64,000 nt of DNA from Gautieria morchelliformis. Lineage: Eukaryota; Basidiomycota; Agaricomycetes; Gomphales; Gomphaceae. The stretch covers positions 26,968 to 90,967 of the forward strand of contig WHVA01000466.1 in the NCBI GenBank assembly GCA_015179125.1, given 5' to 3'. Below, piece by piece: positions 54,841 through 64,000 of the stretch (the stretch's first letter is position 1; each line of letters opens with the position of its first letter). The translations under genes were made by a program, and so were the position numbers. The notes under the pieces are model-generated. The model had not been told where the DNA came from. It searched no databases and worked only from the letters and a program-made list of their open reading frames with translations.

Positions 54841-57800
54841 TCAATGAGCCAGGTTAGGCTTCGGTGCCCGGGTGATCCTGCTCACCCGTGGCCCCTTGTC
54901 CTCGTTCGTCGATCCGTCGTCGTTGAACAAGACCTTGCCCGTGGGGATCACTTCGTTCCCCTTGCGGATCATCCCTGGGCTCGAGAAGACCAGGGTTATG
55001 CCAAATCTCCTTAGGAACGGTGTCCCTAAGATTGCGTCGTAATATTTAACGTTCACTATGTCACCATCTTCGCCGTATGTTTCACAACCAAATTTGATGG
55101 TCATGTTCATTCCATAGTTGATCGTGGAATGGCTGCCTATGCAGGCTAGCTGCAGCGCGATTGGCTGCTCCAGGGAGAATGTCTTCATCCCTGTAGCTCG
55201 TGTGAATTCGGGGGATAGCAGTACCCCTTCGCTGCCGCTATCTAGCAGGCAGTGGGCTTTTACGCCGTTTATTTCCCAGTACCCCGATAGGGTACGGTTC
55301 TCGCTGCACGGGCATGTTCGCTGCGTCCTGTGTTAGCTTCGGTGGTGATACACCGGCTTGGCCGCCTTGTCTGGCGTGACCGACGTGTGTTCCGCCATGA
55401 CTTTCGTGGCGGTTTCGTCCTCCGGCGCGAATCTGATCGCGCTGGACCTGTCGGTGGTGTCTTCCACCTCCTCGTCCCATTCATAGTATTGGGATGGCCC
55501 GGGGTCCCACTCTTCAGCGGGCGCATCTCTGTTGTCCGGAGTGTTGTTGGGTTGGGGATCACCCTCCCCCTCTTCATCAATCTGTTGAAGAGAATTTTGA
55601 CTGAGATCCGTCTCCGGATCCTCGGCTTCACCGTCATGCCTCACGGCCGCTGTCCTTATACCGGATCTAAGCCGGGGGCATTCTGCCTTCTTGTGGCCAG
55701 GTTGGCCGCATTCAAAGCATGTGGTGTTGCTTTGGCTGCCGCTGGGCCGATCGTTAGGCCAGCCCAACGCTTTCGTTGGTGGGGCAGGTCGTGGGGACGA
55801 CCCTGACGCTTGAGGCTGTTTAGCTTCAGGCGGGCGTCCTGCTTGTGCTGGGCGTGGGGGCAGCAGCCGTTGTCCTGTTCCGCTTCTTGAGAACAGGTTG
55901 GGCCTGGTCAGGCCCACTTGTGTCAACGGCTTGCTCCCTGTGAGCCAGGCAGCGCTTGCCGTTGCTGCTGCGCTTTCTGCGCAGCGCATCCCCATGTTGT
56001 ATCGGGATGCCTCCTTGATCATCTGGGCCGTCTCGAAGAGTTGCTCTATTGAGCTGCTCTCGGCATTATAGCCCTTTTTGAGGACCTCGTTGCACAGCGT
56101 TTCGCGCAGTGCCAACACAAACCATCTCTGGAACGTGTAATTGTCTGGCGGCTGTATCATACGTGCCGCGTATTTCATGAGCTTGTTCAGCATTTCCTGA
56201 ATGGTTTTTATGCCCTGCATGTGTGTAGGAACCAGCTTTCTAGTTTAAAAATCTCGAAAAAAGCATTAAAAACTCTGTAAAAGCCTTTTTCCCATCTTAA
56301 CATCAGCCAATACACGCAGCTTTGATGGGGAACTGTTTTTAGAATATTCCTTGAATTTTCATGCATTTTTTCGCCAATTGTCCTGACCTCCTTGGCTCAA
56401 AACTGCTTTATTGTGTTTGACAAAGGCTATGAACCCATGAGAGTCCATAACTTTGTCATCGGCGCTCAATTCAAACTCCGACCGGAGCGATCCTCGAACG
56501 CGCTTATTCAGAGCCGCACGTCCTCAAACACCCACAACTCTGACACTTTGGCTCTTTCAATCTCAGCTGGTGAGATTGGGAATATCCGGTGCAGCTTACA
56601 CAAGCCTGTACACTTAAATATAGTTCAAACCCAGCAGACACGTGACTTGCCTCATAGCAACCATGGCTGTGTAAGGCTGTGTGCAAGACTGCCCAATGAT
56701 ATGCAGAGCCAAAACTAGGGTGCATAATCAAGCAATCTTATTGGATGCTGAGCCTCCAAGCTTAGTGCCACAACCCCTGAAATAGGACCCTTGACATCAT
56801 AGGGCTGTGCAGGGCTATGCAAGGCTATGCAGGGCTGTGTAAGGCTATGCTGGGCAGTGCAAATCAGGGAAGGTGATTGGCTATCTATTCTTAATTTCCT
56901 TGCACAAACACACCACTATAGTTGCGAGGGTGTGTTTTAGCTGCGCAAATATTTACTTATGACATCACTCGCCTAATAGATAGAAGCTCCCCATTTTATG
57001 TAATCCTGTGTAATTTACAATATAAAAGGAGGCCATTCTGACCCCCAGGAATCATCCAATCTAGCAATCTACTGCTTCTATCCTACATGTGACTCATGTG
57101 ACTTGCATCTTACTAAGCTGCTAATCCCAGCTAGGGTTATTCACTTACTTTAGTGTCTAATTCCTTGTTAAGTAGATACTTTTCTGCTTAGCCACCTAGA
57201 CTAATCCTCCGGGTGTAATTCTGGTAGATTATCAGGGCAGTCTATTTATAAACTCGCCTGCTAAGTACATTCCTTTATATTTTGGAATACGCTTGGACCC
57301 CGATAGTGTCCTTGAACCTACAGTCTTTTAGTTTATTGTTCAGTGCTGCTAAGAAACGCATTGCCTTCCATCCGTATTAACTTGGACTAGTTTTTACGCG
57401 GATTGCAACCAAGGTACAAATATTAAATTATTTCCGGAGTTGTGCTGCAGCATTGTTTAATAGTCTTCAAGTCTCGTAAACGACACGTTCTATTGAAGTG
57501 TTAGCAATAACACCAAAGTCTTGAAGGGTTCCAAAACAGCATGACCGCGTCGAATTTATTCAATGCGTGATGGTACGTCAGTGTGTGCAGGAACCTTTTT
57601 TGAAGGCCTTGCATCACAGTTTCCAGCGTCCAGCTGTGGACCTGGCAATCAAAGCGTTCAACGTTTTGAAGGAACCACTCCTGGGCTTCGCCAGTGAGGC
57701 AAGTGCCCACATAGCCGACCTGCATGTCTATGCTGGTTGGCCCTAGGAGGCAATTCATTTTCAGCCATCTTAGGATGGCTGCCACGAAGATTTCAAACTC

Positions 57801-59312
57801 TTCGAGGTCAGATCCCCTGGCATATGGTTCGGGGTGAGCCAATTTCACACTAGCTTTCGCTGGCACAGACTTCTCCGGGTCTGTGTCCGCGGCGTCTGCT
57901 AACGCCACGTGGATCATCCATGTGATCCCGTCGTACGGCTTCATTGGTACAACGTCGGCCTGGTCAGGGATTCCCTGGCCTTCCGTTGGGGCAATGGATC
58001 GCTCACGCAGCTGTGACGTCGCACGGGGCAGGCTGTTATATGCCCTGACGGGCCCCGGGCCCGGATCGGGCTCGGGATCGGGAGCATTTTGTGCTCTCGG
58101 TTCCGGGGGCGTTTTGTGCCTGGTGTCCCTGGTCAGTCCCACGTTGCAGATCCGCAGCCTGCTGTTGTAGGCTGTGCGTGCCTGCCGTGTGTCCTGTACG
58201 GCTCGCGTGAGCTGCTCGTTGGGCAGCTGAGCGGTGTGGCTGTGAGCCACTGTCTCTTCAGTGTTCTTCGCTAGTAGCTCGAGTGCCCGCGTGGGGCGGC
58301 GCACAGCTGCGGCTTCTTTATGCTGCCAGTGTGCGACTTCGAGCTCTAAACTCTCGGTCATCATTTCAGAGTCAGGCTCTGAGGCGACCTGATCCCTAAC
58401 GATCTGTTGGATCGTCTTACGGCTGTCCGTTGGGGCAGCCGGTTGCTCTTGAGGTTCGTTCCCGAACCTTACGTCCTGTTCGACTGGGACGGCTGGCGGC
58501 GGCATTCGCTGCTTGTCCCGCTCCTTTCGGCGCGGGTCTTCCGCATCGTGACTGCGTTCATTGGCTGCGGACTGTCGCGAGCTCGGATGAGTTGTGTCGC
58601 CTTCCCCGCATGGGCGGAGGGCTTTCTGGACGTCCTCCAGCGTGGCTGCGTCTTGCAGCCTGATCTCCTCCGCCTGGTGGAGTTCCTTGCTGATTGCCAT
58701 TAGGGCGGCGGTGGCGTTGTCAAGCTGCGATGCCAGCTGATCGTGCTTGTGGCGCATCAGCGTGCTTCGGTGCAGCGCAGCCTGCACCTGTTTGTTCAGG
58801 GCCTCTGCCGTCTCGTGGTCAATGGCGTGAGCCCTCGAGCTCTTGGGACTGGAGCTCGAGTATTCCGAGCCCTGACCATCGTCTGGGGCTCGTCCTTTTT
58901 GCCGTCGTCCCCCTTCATGGACGATTGTCGTCACTCTACTTAGTGAGCATCGGTTCGAGTCGTGGCTTTGTGCCCACCTCGACGTTGTTTCTCTACCATC
59001 TGACGACGGTGAGACTTCTCTGCCCTTTCCTTTGTCTCTGGGCAGAGAGGAATGGGGGGGCGGTGCCGGCTCGTTGCCCGGTGTCGTCTCTTCCTCGGCC
59101 ACACTTGACGAGAGATGGTCGGGGTTTTCCTCGTCCTCTACTGAGGGGACGAGGGCGGTGAGATCTACGATCTCTCCGTCTTCTATCGTCCTGGTCTCTT
59201 GGTCCAGGGTAGCGTCAGCCATCGTGTTGCTGGGCTGCGCCTGGGGCGTGGACCTCGAGCTCGTTGCTCGTGTCCATCTTCGACTGCGTGGAATCATCAT
59301 GCTCGCAGCCAA
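54841..59312 (-). pseudogene. Gag and protease region of Gypsy E1, interrupted by S2
   Basis: The N-terminal gag (57544-59312) opens with a long acidic, Pro/Ser-rich region. It includes IEDGEIVDLTALVPSVEDEE and a predicted coiled coil (EALNKQVQAALHRSTLMRHK onwards). A capsid-like part follows (CLTGEAQEWFLQNVERF). Gag continues on the other side of S2 with QEMLNKLMKYAARMI and a CCHC knuckle (CFECGQPGHKKAEC, about 55700). The protease core follows at 55330-54900 (LDSG, ILGTPFLRRFGI). Fossil with several breaks. Confidence 0.8.
56222..57538. mobile_element. Solo LTR S2, inserted in E1 gag
   Basis: 1317 bp with ends TGTGTAGGAACC...GGTTCCAAAACA and 5-bp duplication GCATG (56217-56221, 57539-57543). 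Non-coding. It includes GGCTGTG/GGCTATG-type short repeats (about 56800-56860) and a TATA-like ACAATATAAAAGG at about 57017. One solo LTR of a family not otherwise present here. Confidence 0.85.
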
Positions 59313-59438
59313 CAGTAGAGGGTCTACTGGAGGGTCTCAATGATGTTTAGTCGTCGACGCAGCGATCTTTTTCAAGATTGCTTTGAATCCACTATCGATT
59401 GGTTGCATGGCGATCAACCGCAGGATAGTTCAAAAAGG

Positions 59439-59636
59439 TGTAAAGGATGTCGATCTTAAGACCTTGTATCACAAGGGCACTACAGAACTTGACCAATGAG
59501 TGGTATTCTGAATGCTACGTAGTGACAGGTAAGAGTAAGATGCGATGGGAACCGCTGGCCGGTTCCCATGCATAAACTATACAGTGGGTCCCTAAGGGGC
59601 CCACTGGGATTAATGTAGATACATAGGTTATTTACA
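59439..59636 (-). repeat. 5' LTR of Gypsy E1
   Basis: 198 bp. Its outer end touches the ACATG duplication that contains the LINE ORF2 start codon. Confidence 0.9.
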
Positions 59637-59639
59637 ACA

Positions 59640-62600
59640 TGGCAGACCCCAACACCTGGGACCTTCTCCTAATCCAAGAGCCGTACATATACCCCAACTC
59701 AAAACTGTCGCCTGCCACCCCACACTGGTATATTATGTACCCTGCCCAAGATAACACAGACGATAACCTTCCCCACTCCCTCATACTAATCTCTACACGA
59801 CTGACCTCCAGCTCTTTCCGACAGATCCAAATCAAATCACACTCATAACTGTGCTTTCCATCTTCTGCAACATCAGCACCATCGATATCTACAACATCTA
59901 CAACCCCCCGACACAGACACAGCCCTCATACACCTATACCAATGGCTTGACCGCAATCCGACCCCTGCAACCACAGCTGCCAACTGGGCCAGTTGTTACA
60001 ATACGATCCGTTGTAAGGTTGACCGAGGTCGGGAGCGAAACCCGAGGTAAGGTCCGAGATTACGGGGTGAGGTTTGGATGGGGAAGTCGGAGAGGGACTT
60101 GGCTTCAGCTTATGTGCTGCGCCGACCCTACGCACGAGTCCCAACTTCGGAGGCAAACGAATAAGAGGCGAGGTTTGGCTTAAGAGGCGAGGCTTAGAAA
60201 CTAGCTAAGGATTGAAGGGATACGATAGTTGATTTTCAGACTGAGGAGTAGGAATGCATACAAGAGGGGTTATATACGAGCGAGGGTACAAGTCAGGGGC
60301 GAACATATTAGTGGAGGTCAGGGCGAGGTCAGGAGGCCGAGGTCAGGGAGAGGTAATATACGAATGATGCGTGATGGAGCGGAATCAGTAACTAAGGGGA
60401 TACAGGCATGGGATCAAGGTCGGATATGAGCTCAAGCTCGGGCTCGGGCGCGGATAAGGATCATATGTACTCGGGCACGAATATCACAAGGCTCGGGCTC
60501 GGAAGAAGGTTTTACCGGTAAGTAACCGGCCAAAGGCCGGGTCCTTACACCGGTGATTTCAACAAACACAACCCGCTATGGACTGGGCCAAGCCATTTGC
60601 GACACTTCAGGTGCAGCAATACAGAGCTGATGATGCAACTACTAGCACAACAACACATGGAACTCCAGCTACCGCCCAGCACCCCCACGTTCCAGTCCAA
60701 CAGCCACCACACCTGGACAATGATCGACCTCCTTTTCTGTGATGCCAGCATCACCCACAGGGTCCTATCATGCACCACCTCCCATGTCAACCACATTCCC
60801 ACCGCCAACCATCTCCCGCTCCACACCATCTCCCGCTCCACACCATCCTCGACCTGGAAGTCAACAGACGCCACACCACCCCCAACTGCAACTTTCGCAC
60901 CGCCGACTGGAAGGCCTTCAGGAAGAAACTCTCAGAGGAGCTTGAACAACACGGACTCCTAGAGGACTCAGCCCTGACAATGCCGGATTCCCTGGACCAC
61001 TATGTCTCACAACTCACAACGGCAATCCAGTCCACCATCGATGCCCTGATCCCCAGGCAGCGAGCCTCCCCCTACATGAAGGGGTGGTGGAACCATGACC
61101 TCACCTGACTGCGACACAACTACACGCACAGAAGCAGAGAGGAGTTCCAAGCCCGATTCCCCACAGCCTGGGAAGATGCAAAACGGGCCTTGAATGAGGC
61201 ATGGAATTCGTACATCTCATCAGTCCGGAGAGCTAAGGCGGATCACTGGAAAGGATGGGTTGAGGGGGCAAACGAGAAAGATGTCTGGATAGCTGGGAAA
61301 TATGCCAAGAACCCCCTCTCCAACGGAGCTTGCCCCTGCATACCCTCTCTGGCTCAGAGAGGAACCAACAGACAGGTGCTCTCGGAATCACACACCAACT
61401 CTGACAAGGCTGCCTTATTCACGGATATTTTCTTTCCTCAGCACCCCGACTCTCTCCCAGACCTCCCAGAGGACAAATTTCCCCTCTCTCCCCCACTCAA
61501 GTTCTCCATGCCAGCGCCTCACCAGATCCAACGTTGCATCAGCCGCACGCAGCGGTTCAAGGGCCCTGGCGAGGATGGGATCCCCAACATTGTACTGAAA
61601 GAATGCGAGCACGCCCTGACACCACTCCTCCACCGCTGCCTCCTTGCAATCCTTCGGCTCCGCTACTTCCCAGAACTATGGCGCACTTGGAGGACAATAG
61701 TCCTCCGCAAACCAGGCCGCCCGGACTACACCATTGCCAAAGCGTACAGGCCCATAGCGCTTTACAACACGATGGGTAAGATCCTCTCGGGGGTTATGAC
61801 TGATATTACAGTATTCCTAACCATACGCCACAACCTCCTCCCGCTCCACCACTTCGGAGGCTTGCCCGGCAGAACCACCGTCGATTCTCTCCTTCACCTC
61901 ACCCAGCGCGTCAAATCAGCCTATCGTAGCCACAAGGTGGTCACCATTGTATTCCTCGACATCGTGAACATGTTCCCAAATGCAGTCACCAACCGCCTTC
62001 TCAAAAACATGGCAAGACTGGGCTATCCGATAGAACTAATCTCCTTCTTTGCTGCCATTCTCATGAACAGGAGGACAACACTAAGCTTTAATGATTTTTC
62101 TTCGTCGCTAATTTATATTGACAATGGCATTGGACAGGGCAAAACGGCTTCAATGATCTTGTACCTCATCTACAGCCACGGCTTGGTATCCATCCCAAAG
62201 GGCACTGAAGAAGATGGTGGGGCCTACGTCAATGACAACTTCTTCATGGTAATCAAGGACACATTTGAAGAGTGTGATGACGCGCTCAACAACATGCTTG
62301 ACAAGCAGACAATGTGGTCTGAGGCTCACAACTCATGGGCTGAGTTCTCCAAATTCAAATGCCTAAGGCTTACCAGGCGTAAGAATATGACCCATACTGG
62401 CTTTGTCCACTGGCAGTCCCAACATACCATCAAATGTGTCCCAGAAGCCTGCCTCCTGGGGGTTCAGATCGACCAAGAACTTCGATGGCACCCACATGTA
62501 CAGCAGGTGGTACAGAAGGCCCAGAACCTCCTCCTCTCCATAAGGCGTCTCACCCGTCCCTCCTTTGGTCTGCCCAAACGGTATGTGTGACAGCTGTATA

Positions 62601-63970
62601 TATCAATGGTGCTACCAAAGCTCGAATATGCACTTCCTGTCTGGTACACCCCGCTGCACACCATCACAGGGACCCACCGCCAGACGGGATCAATCGGCCA
62701 CACCAAAGTCCTAGAGAAGGTACAGAGGCTGGGATGCCTGCTAATCACCGGGGCATACAGGTTGACAGCTACTGACGTTCTAGAACTCCACGTGATGATC
62801 CCACCACTTCGGCTCCATCTCGACGATGCCTGCTATCGCTAGGCTCTGCGCCTGTCTACCCTGCCCAGTTCCCACCCCCTGTTCAAAGTGGTCCAGCACA
62901 GCACAGCACGTTGGCCATGAGCCCATCCCTCTCCAATACAGACCCTGCTATGGCGCTACAAGTTGAAGCCACGCACTATAGAAACCATCGGCTTCTCCAG
63001 GCACACCCCCAGCTGGCGGCCCCAGTTCATGGCTGGGATCAGTGAGAACAAGACAGCCATGGCAAGCAGGATCCGTACAAGGATGGACGACATCCAGGTC
63101 TACTCAGATGGCTCTGGCTTCAAAGGTCATATCGGCATGGCTGCGATAGTGCTGCAGACAGGTGAGACCCTGAGGTTCAAGCTCGGCAAATGCTCATGGC
63201 ACACCGTCTTCGAAGGGGAACTTGTAGGCGTCCTCCTGGCGCTGACCCTTCTGGAAAAGCACCCCACAGTCTGTTCTGCACTCATCTCCCTCGACAACCA
63301 GGCAGCGATCTGGGCACTACAAAATGACCACTCACAGTCGGGCCAATATATACTTGATGAGATTCATGCCACCATTCGCAGGCTGAAGCGCAGGAGATGC
63401 CGGCTTCTAATCCACCTAGAGTAGGTCCCTGGCCACCAAGGGATAATAGGTAACAAACAAGCAGACTCCGAGGTGAAGAAAGCAGCCGAGGGCGACATCT
63501 CCCCTGCCACCAGCCTTCCACAACTGCTGAGGAGGCATCTCCCAGCAAGCATCGCTGCCCTCAAAGCAGGGCGAAAGGGCTCTATCATCAAGCGATGGGG
63601 GAAAGCATGGTCCGAATCCCCTCACTTCCAGAAGATGTCCAGGGTTGACAAGACAATTCCCAACCGCAAGCTGTACAAGCTGCTCAGCTCACTGCCATGT
63701 CGCACTACCAGAATTGTCACTCAACTGCGCATGGGGCAGGTCTCCCTCAACCATTTCCTCAAGAAAATCAAGGCTAGCAACTCCACCCTCTGCAGGCACT
63801 GCCGCCAGCCCGAGACAGTTGCACACTACCTCAAATACTGCCACAGGTTCACCTGCCAACGCGAGCAGCTCAGACATAGGGCGGGCAAGGCCGCCCACCC
63901 CATCCCCCGTCTGTTGGGAGACCCAAAGATTCTGGCAGAAACCCTCCAGTTCATCCAAGACACCGGTTGA
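59640..63970 (+). pseudogene. LINE ORF2: endonuclease, reverse transcriptase, RNase H
   Basis: Starts MADPNTWDLLLIQEPYIYPN, an AP-endonuclease opening with the catalytic Glu in IQEP. The domain continues beyond a frameshift near 59835 and beyond the S3 insertion with TGDFNKHNPLW and a final ANHLP where SDH-P is usual. Reverse transcriptase: RFKGPGEDGIPNIVLKEC, AYRPIALYNTMGKI, IVFLDIVNMFPNAV, GIGQGKTASMILYLI and AYVNDNFF. The last replaces the usual YVDD, so the active site is lost, and GQGD is GQGK. RNase H: VYSDGSGFKGHIGMAAIV, EGELVGVLLAL, SLDNQAAIWAL and GHQGIIGNKQAD. C-terminal Cys/His motif: CRHCRQPETVAHYLKYC. In-frame stops lie near 61108, 62590, 62841, 62920 and 63424. This enzyme would nick the target and copy LINE RNA there; this copy cannot. 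Confidence 0.88.
60012..60549. mobile_element. LTR-like insertion S3 in the LINE endonuclease region
   Basis: 538 bp with TGTAAGG...CCTTACA ends, GA/CT-biased and non-coding. It sits between the LINE endonuclease start and its GDFN motif. The flanks TCCGT / CCGGT do not give a clean 5-bp duplication, so a solo LTR with decayed flanks is likely but unproven. Near the right end is an imperfect palindrome around CCGGCCAAAGGCCGG. Confidence 0.65.
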
Positions 63971-64000
63971 TTCCAACTGTACAACGACATTGCGCCTAAA

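Larger units (their letters stand above)
42685..59636 (-). mobile_element. Ty3/Gypsy element E1, inserted in the LINE and carrying G2 and solo LTR S2
   Basis: LTRs 42685-42899 (215 bp) and 59439-59636 (198 bp), TGTAAA...TTTACA, with 5-bp duplication ACATG (42680-42684, 59637-59641). Minus strand from the right: gag, protease, reverse transcriptase, RNase H, integrase, chromodomain, then accessory frames before the 3' LTR. A polypurine tract lies at 42900-42912. Its own length is about 9.1 kb once G2, S2 and their target repeats are set aside. Broken, with many breaks besides the two insertions. The LTRs show about five base differences plus a 17-bp indel, so moderately young. Confidence 0.9.
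40958..64000 (+). mobile_element. Tad-like LINE (non-LTR retrotransposon), split by E1 and S3
   Basis: ORF1 (about 41167-42627) and ORF2 (59640 to about 63970) lie on the plus strand, separated by 17 kb of E1. ORF1 has CCHC knuckles; ORF2 has endonuclease, reverse transcriptase, RNase H and a terminal Cys/His motif, the layout of fungal Tad-group LINEs. It runs to or just beyond the right edge. It has several stops and changed catalytic residues, so it is long dead. It is the oldest layer of the right block. Confidence 0.85.

Noticed and set aside
3887-59636. The TGTAAA...TTTACA repeats of about 200 bp (four copies) as conserved host regulatory sequence
   Set aside because: Their positions at element ends, the purine tracts and the ACATG duplication show that they are LTRs.
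1-64000. tRNA, rRNA and CRISPR features
   Set aside because: Looked for by eye on both strands and none could be supported; short tRNA-like folds cannot be excluded without a covariance search.

Overview
The window is eukaryotic and almost certainly from a filamentous basidiomycete, probably an Agaricomycete with a large, transposon-rich genome. The evidence is short introns (34-51 bp) with GT..AG ends and CTAAC/CTAAT-type branch points, fragments of NACHT/ankyrin (NLR-like) genes, chromodomain Ty3/Gypsy elements, a Ty1/Copia element, a PIF/Harbinger transposon with a Myb/SANT partner gene, and a Tad-like LINE with RNase H. I see no bacterial gene, operon, rRNA, tRNA or CRISPR. Most of the 64 kb is mobile DNA nested inside other mobile DNA. 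Host sequence is limited to the ankyrin/NACHT pieces, one 248-residue ORF and a duplicated non-coding repeat. Names such as E1 or G2 are labels used only here.

Left block (1-20.5 kb). An ankyrin array with its own stop codon (1-861) comes first. A NACHT-region fragment (about 1125-1850) follows, split by a 399-bp foldback MITE. Then comes a transposon nest. It holds truncated Gypsy G3 (2461-3886), whose LTR carries an 840-bp long-TIR element, and two E-family Gypsy copies (E3 at 3887-5394, E2 at 5395-13680). E2 is interrupted by solo LTR S1 (6294-8261, itself carrying a Harbinger-type MITE) and by the 5' half of Gypsy G1 (8458 to about 11100). A Copia element (about 14300-19107) ends inside an ankyrin codon. 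A second ankyrin array (19108-20266) is split by a second foldback MITE in the opposite orientation. The NACHT piece and the second array may be two ends of one NLR gene pushed about 17 kb apart.

Middle block (20.5-41 kb). Gypsy E4 (+ strand, about 20.5-35.8 kb) carries two insertions of one family: solo LTR M (27737-28217) and complete G4 (28977-35156, minus strand, TSD AGGGG). To its right are a direct repeat of about 420 bp, the 248-residue ORF (36548-37294), and the second repeat copy, split by a 2880-bp Harbinger transposon (37942-40821, TSD TTA).

Right block (41-64 kb). One Tad-like LINE runs from about 40960 to the window end. It is split exactly at the ORF2 start codon by Gypsy E1 (42685-59636, TSD ACATG). 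E1 contains a very young Gypsy G2 (43373-49896, TSD GTGGT) and solo LTR S2 (56222-57538, TSD GCATG). Another LTR-like insertion, S3 (60012-60549), lies in the LINE endonuclease region.

The clearest unexplained features are: an accessory protein frame downstream of integrase that recurs in all three E-family copies; an extra ORF in the young G2; the foldback MITE pair inside NLR-type genes; ankyrin repeats whose variation is confined to a few surface positions; and a strong excess of TTCCG/CGGAA in two unrelated Gypsy families.
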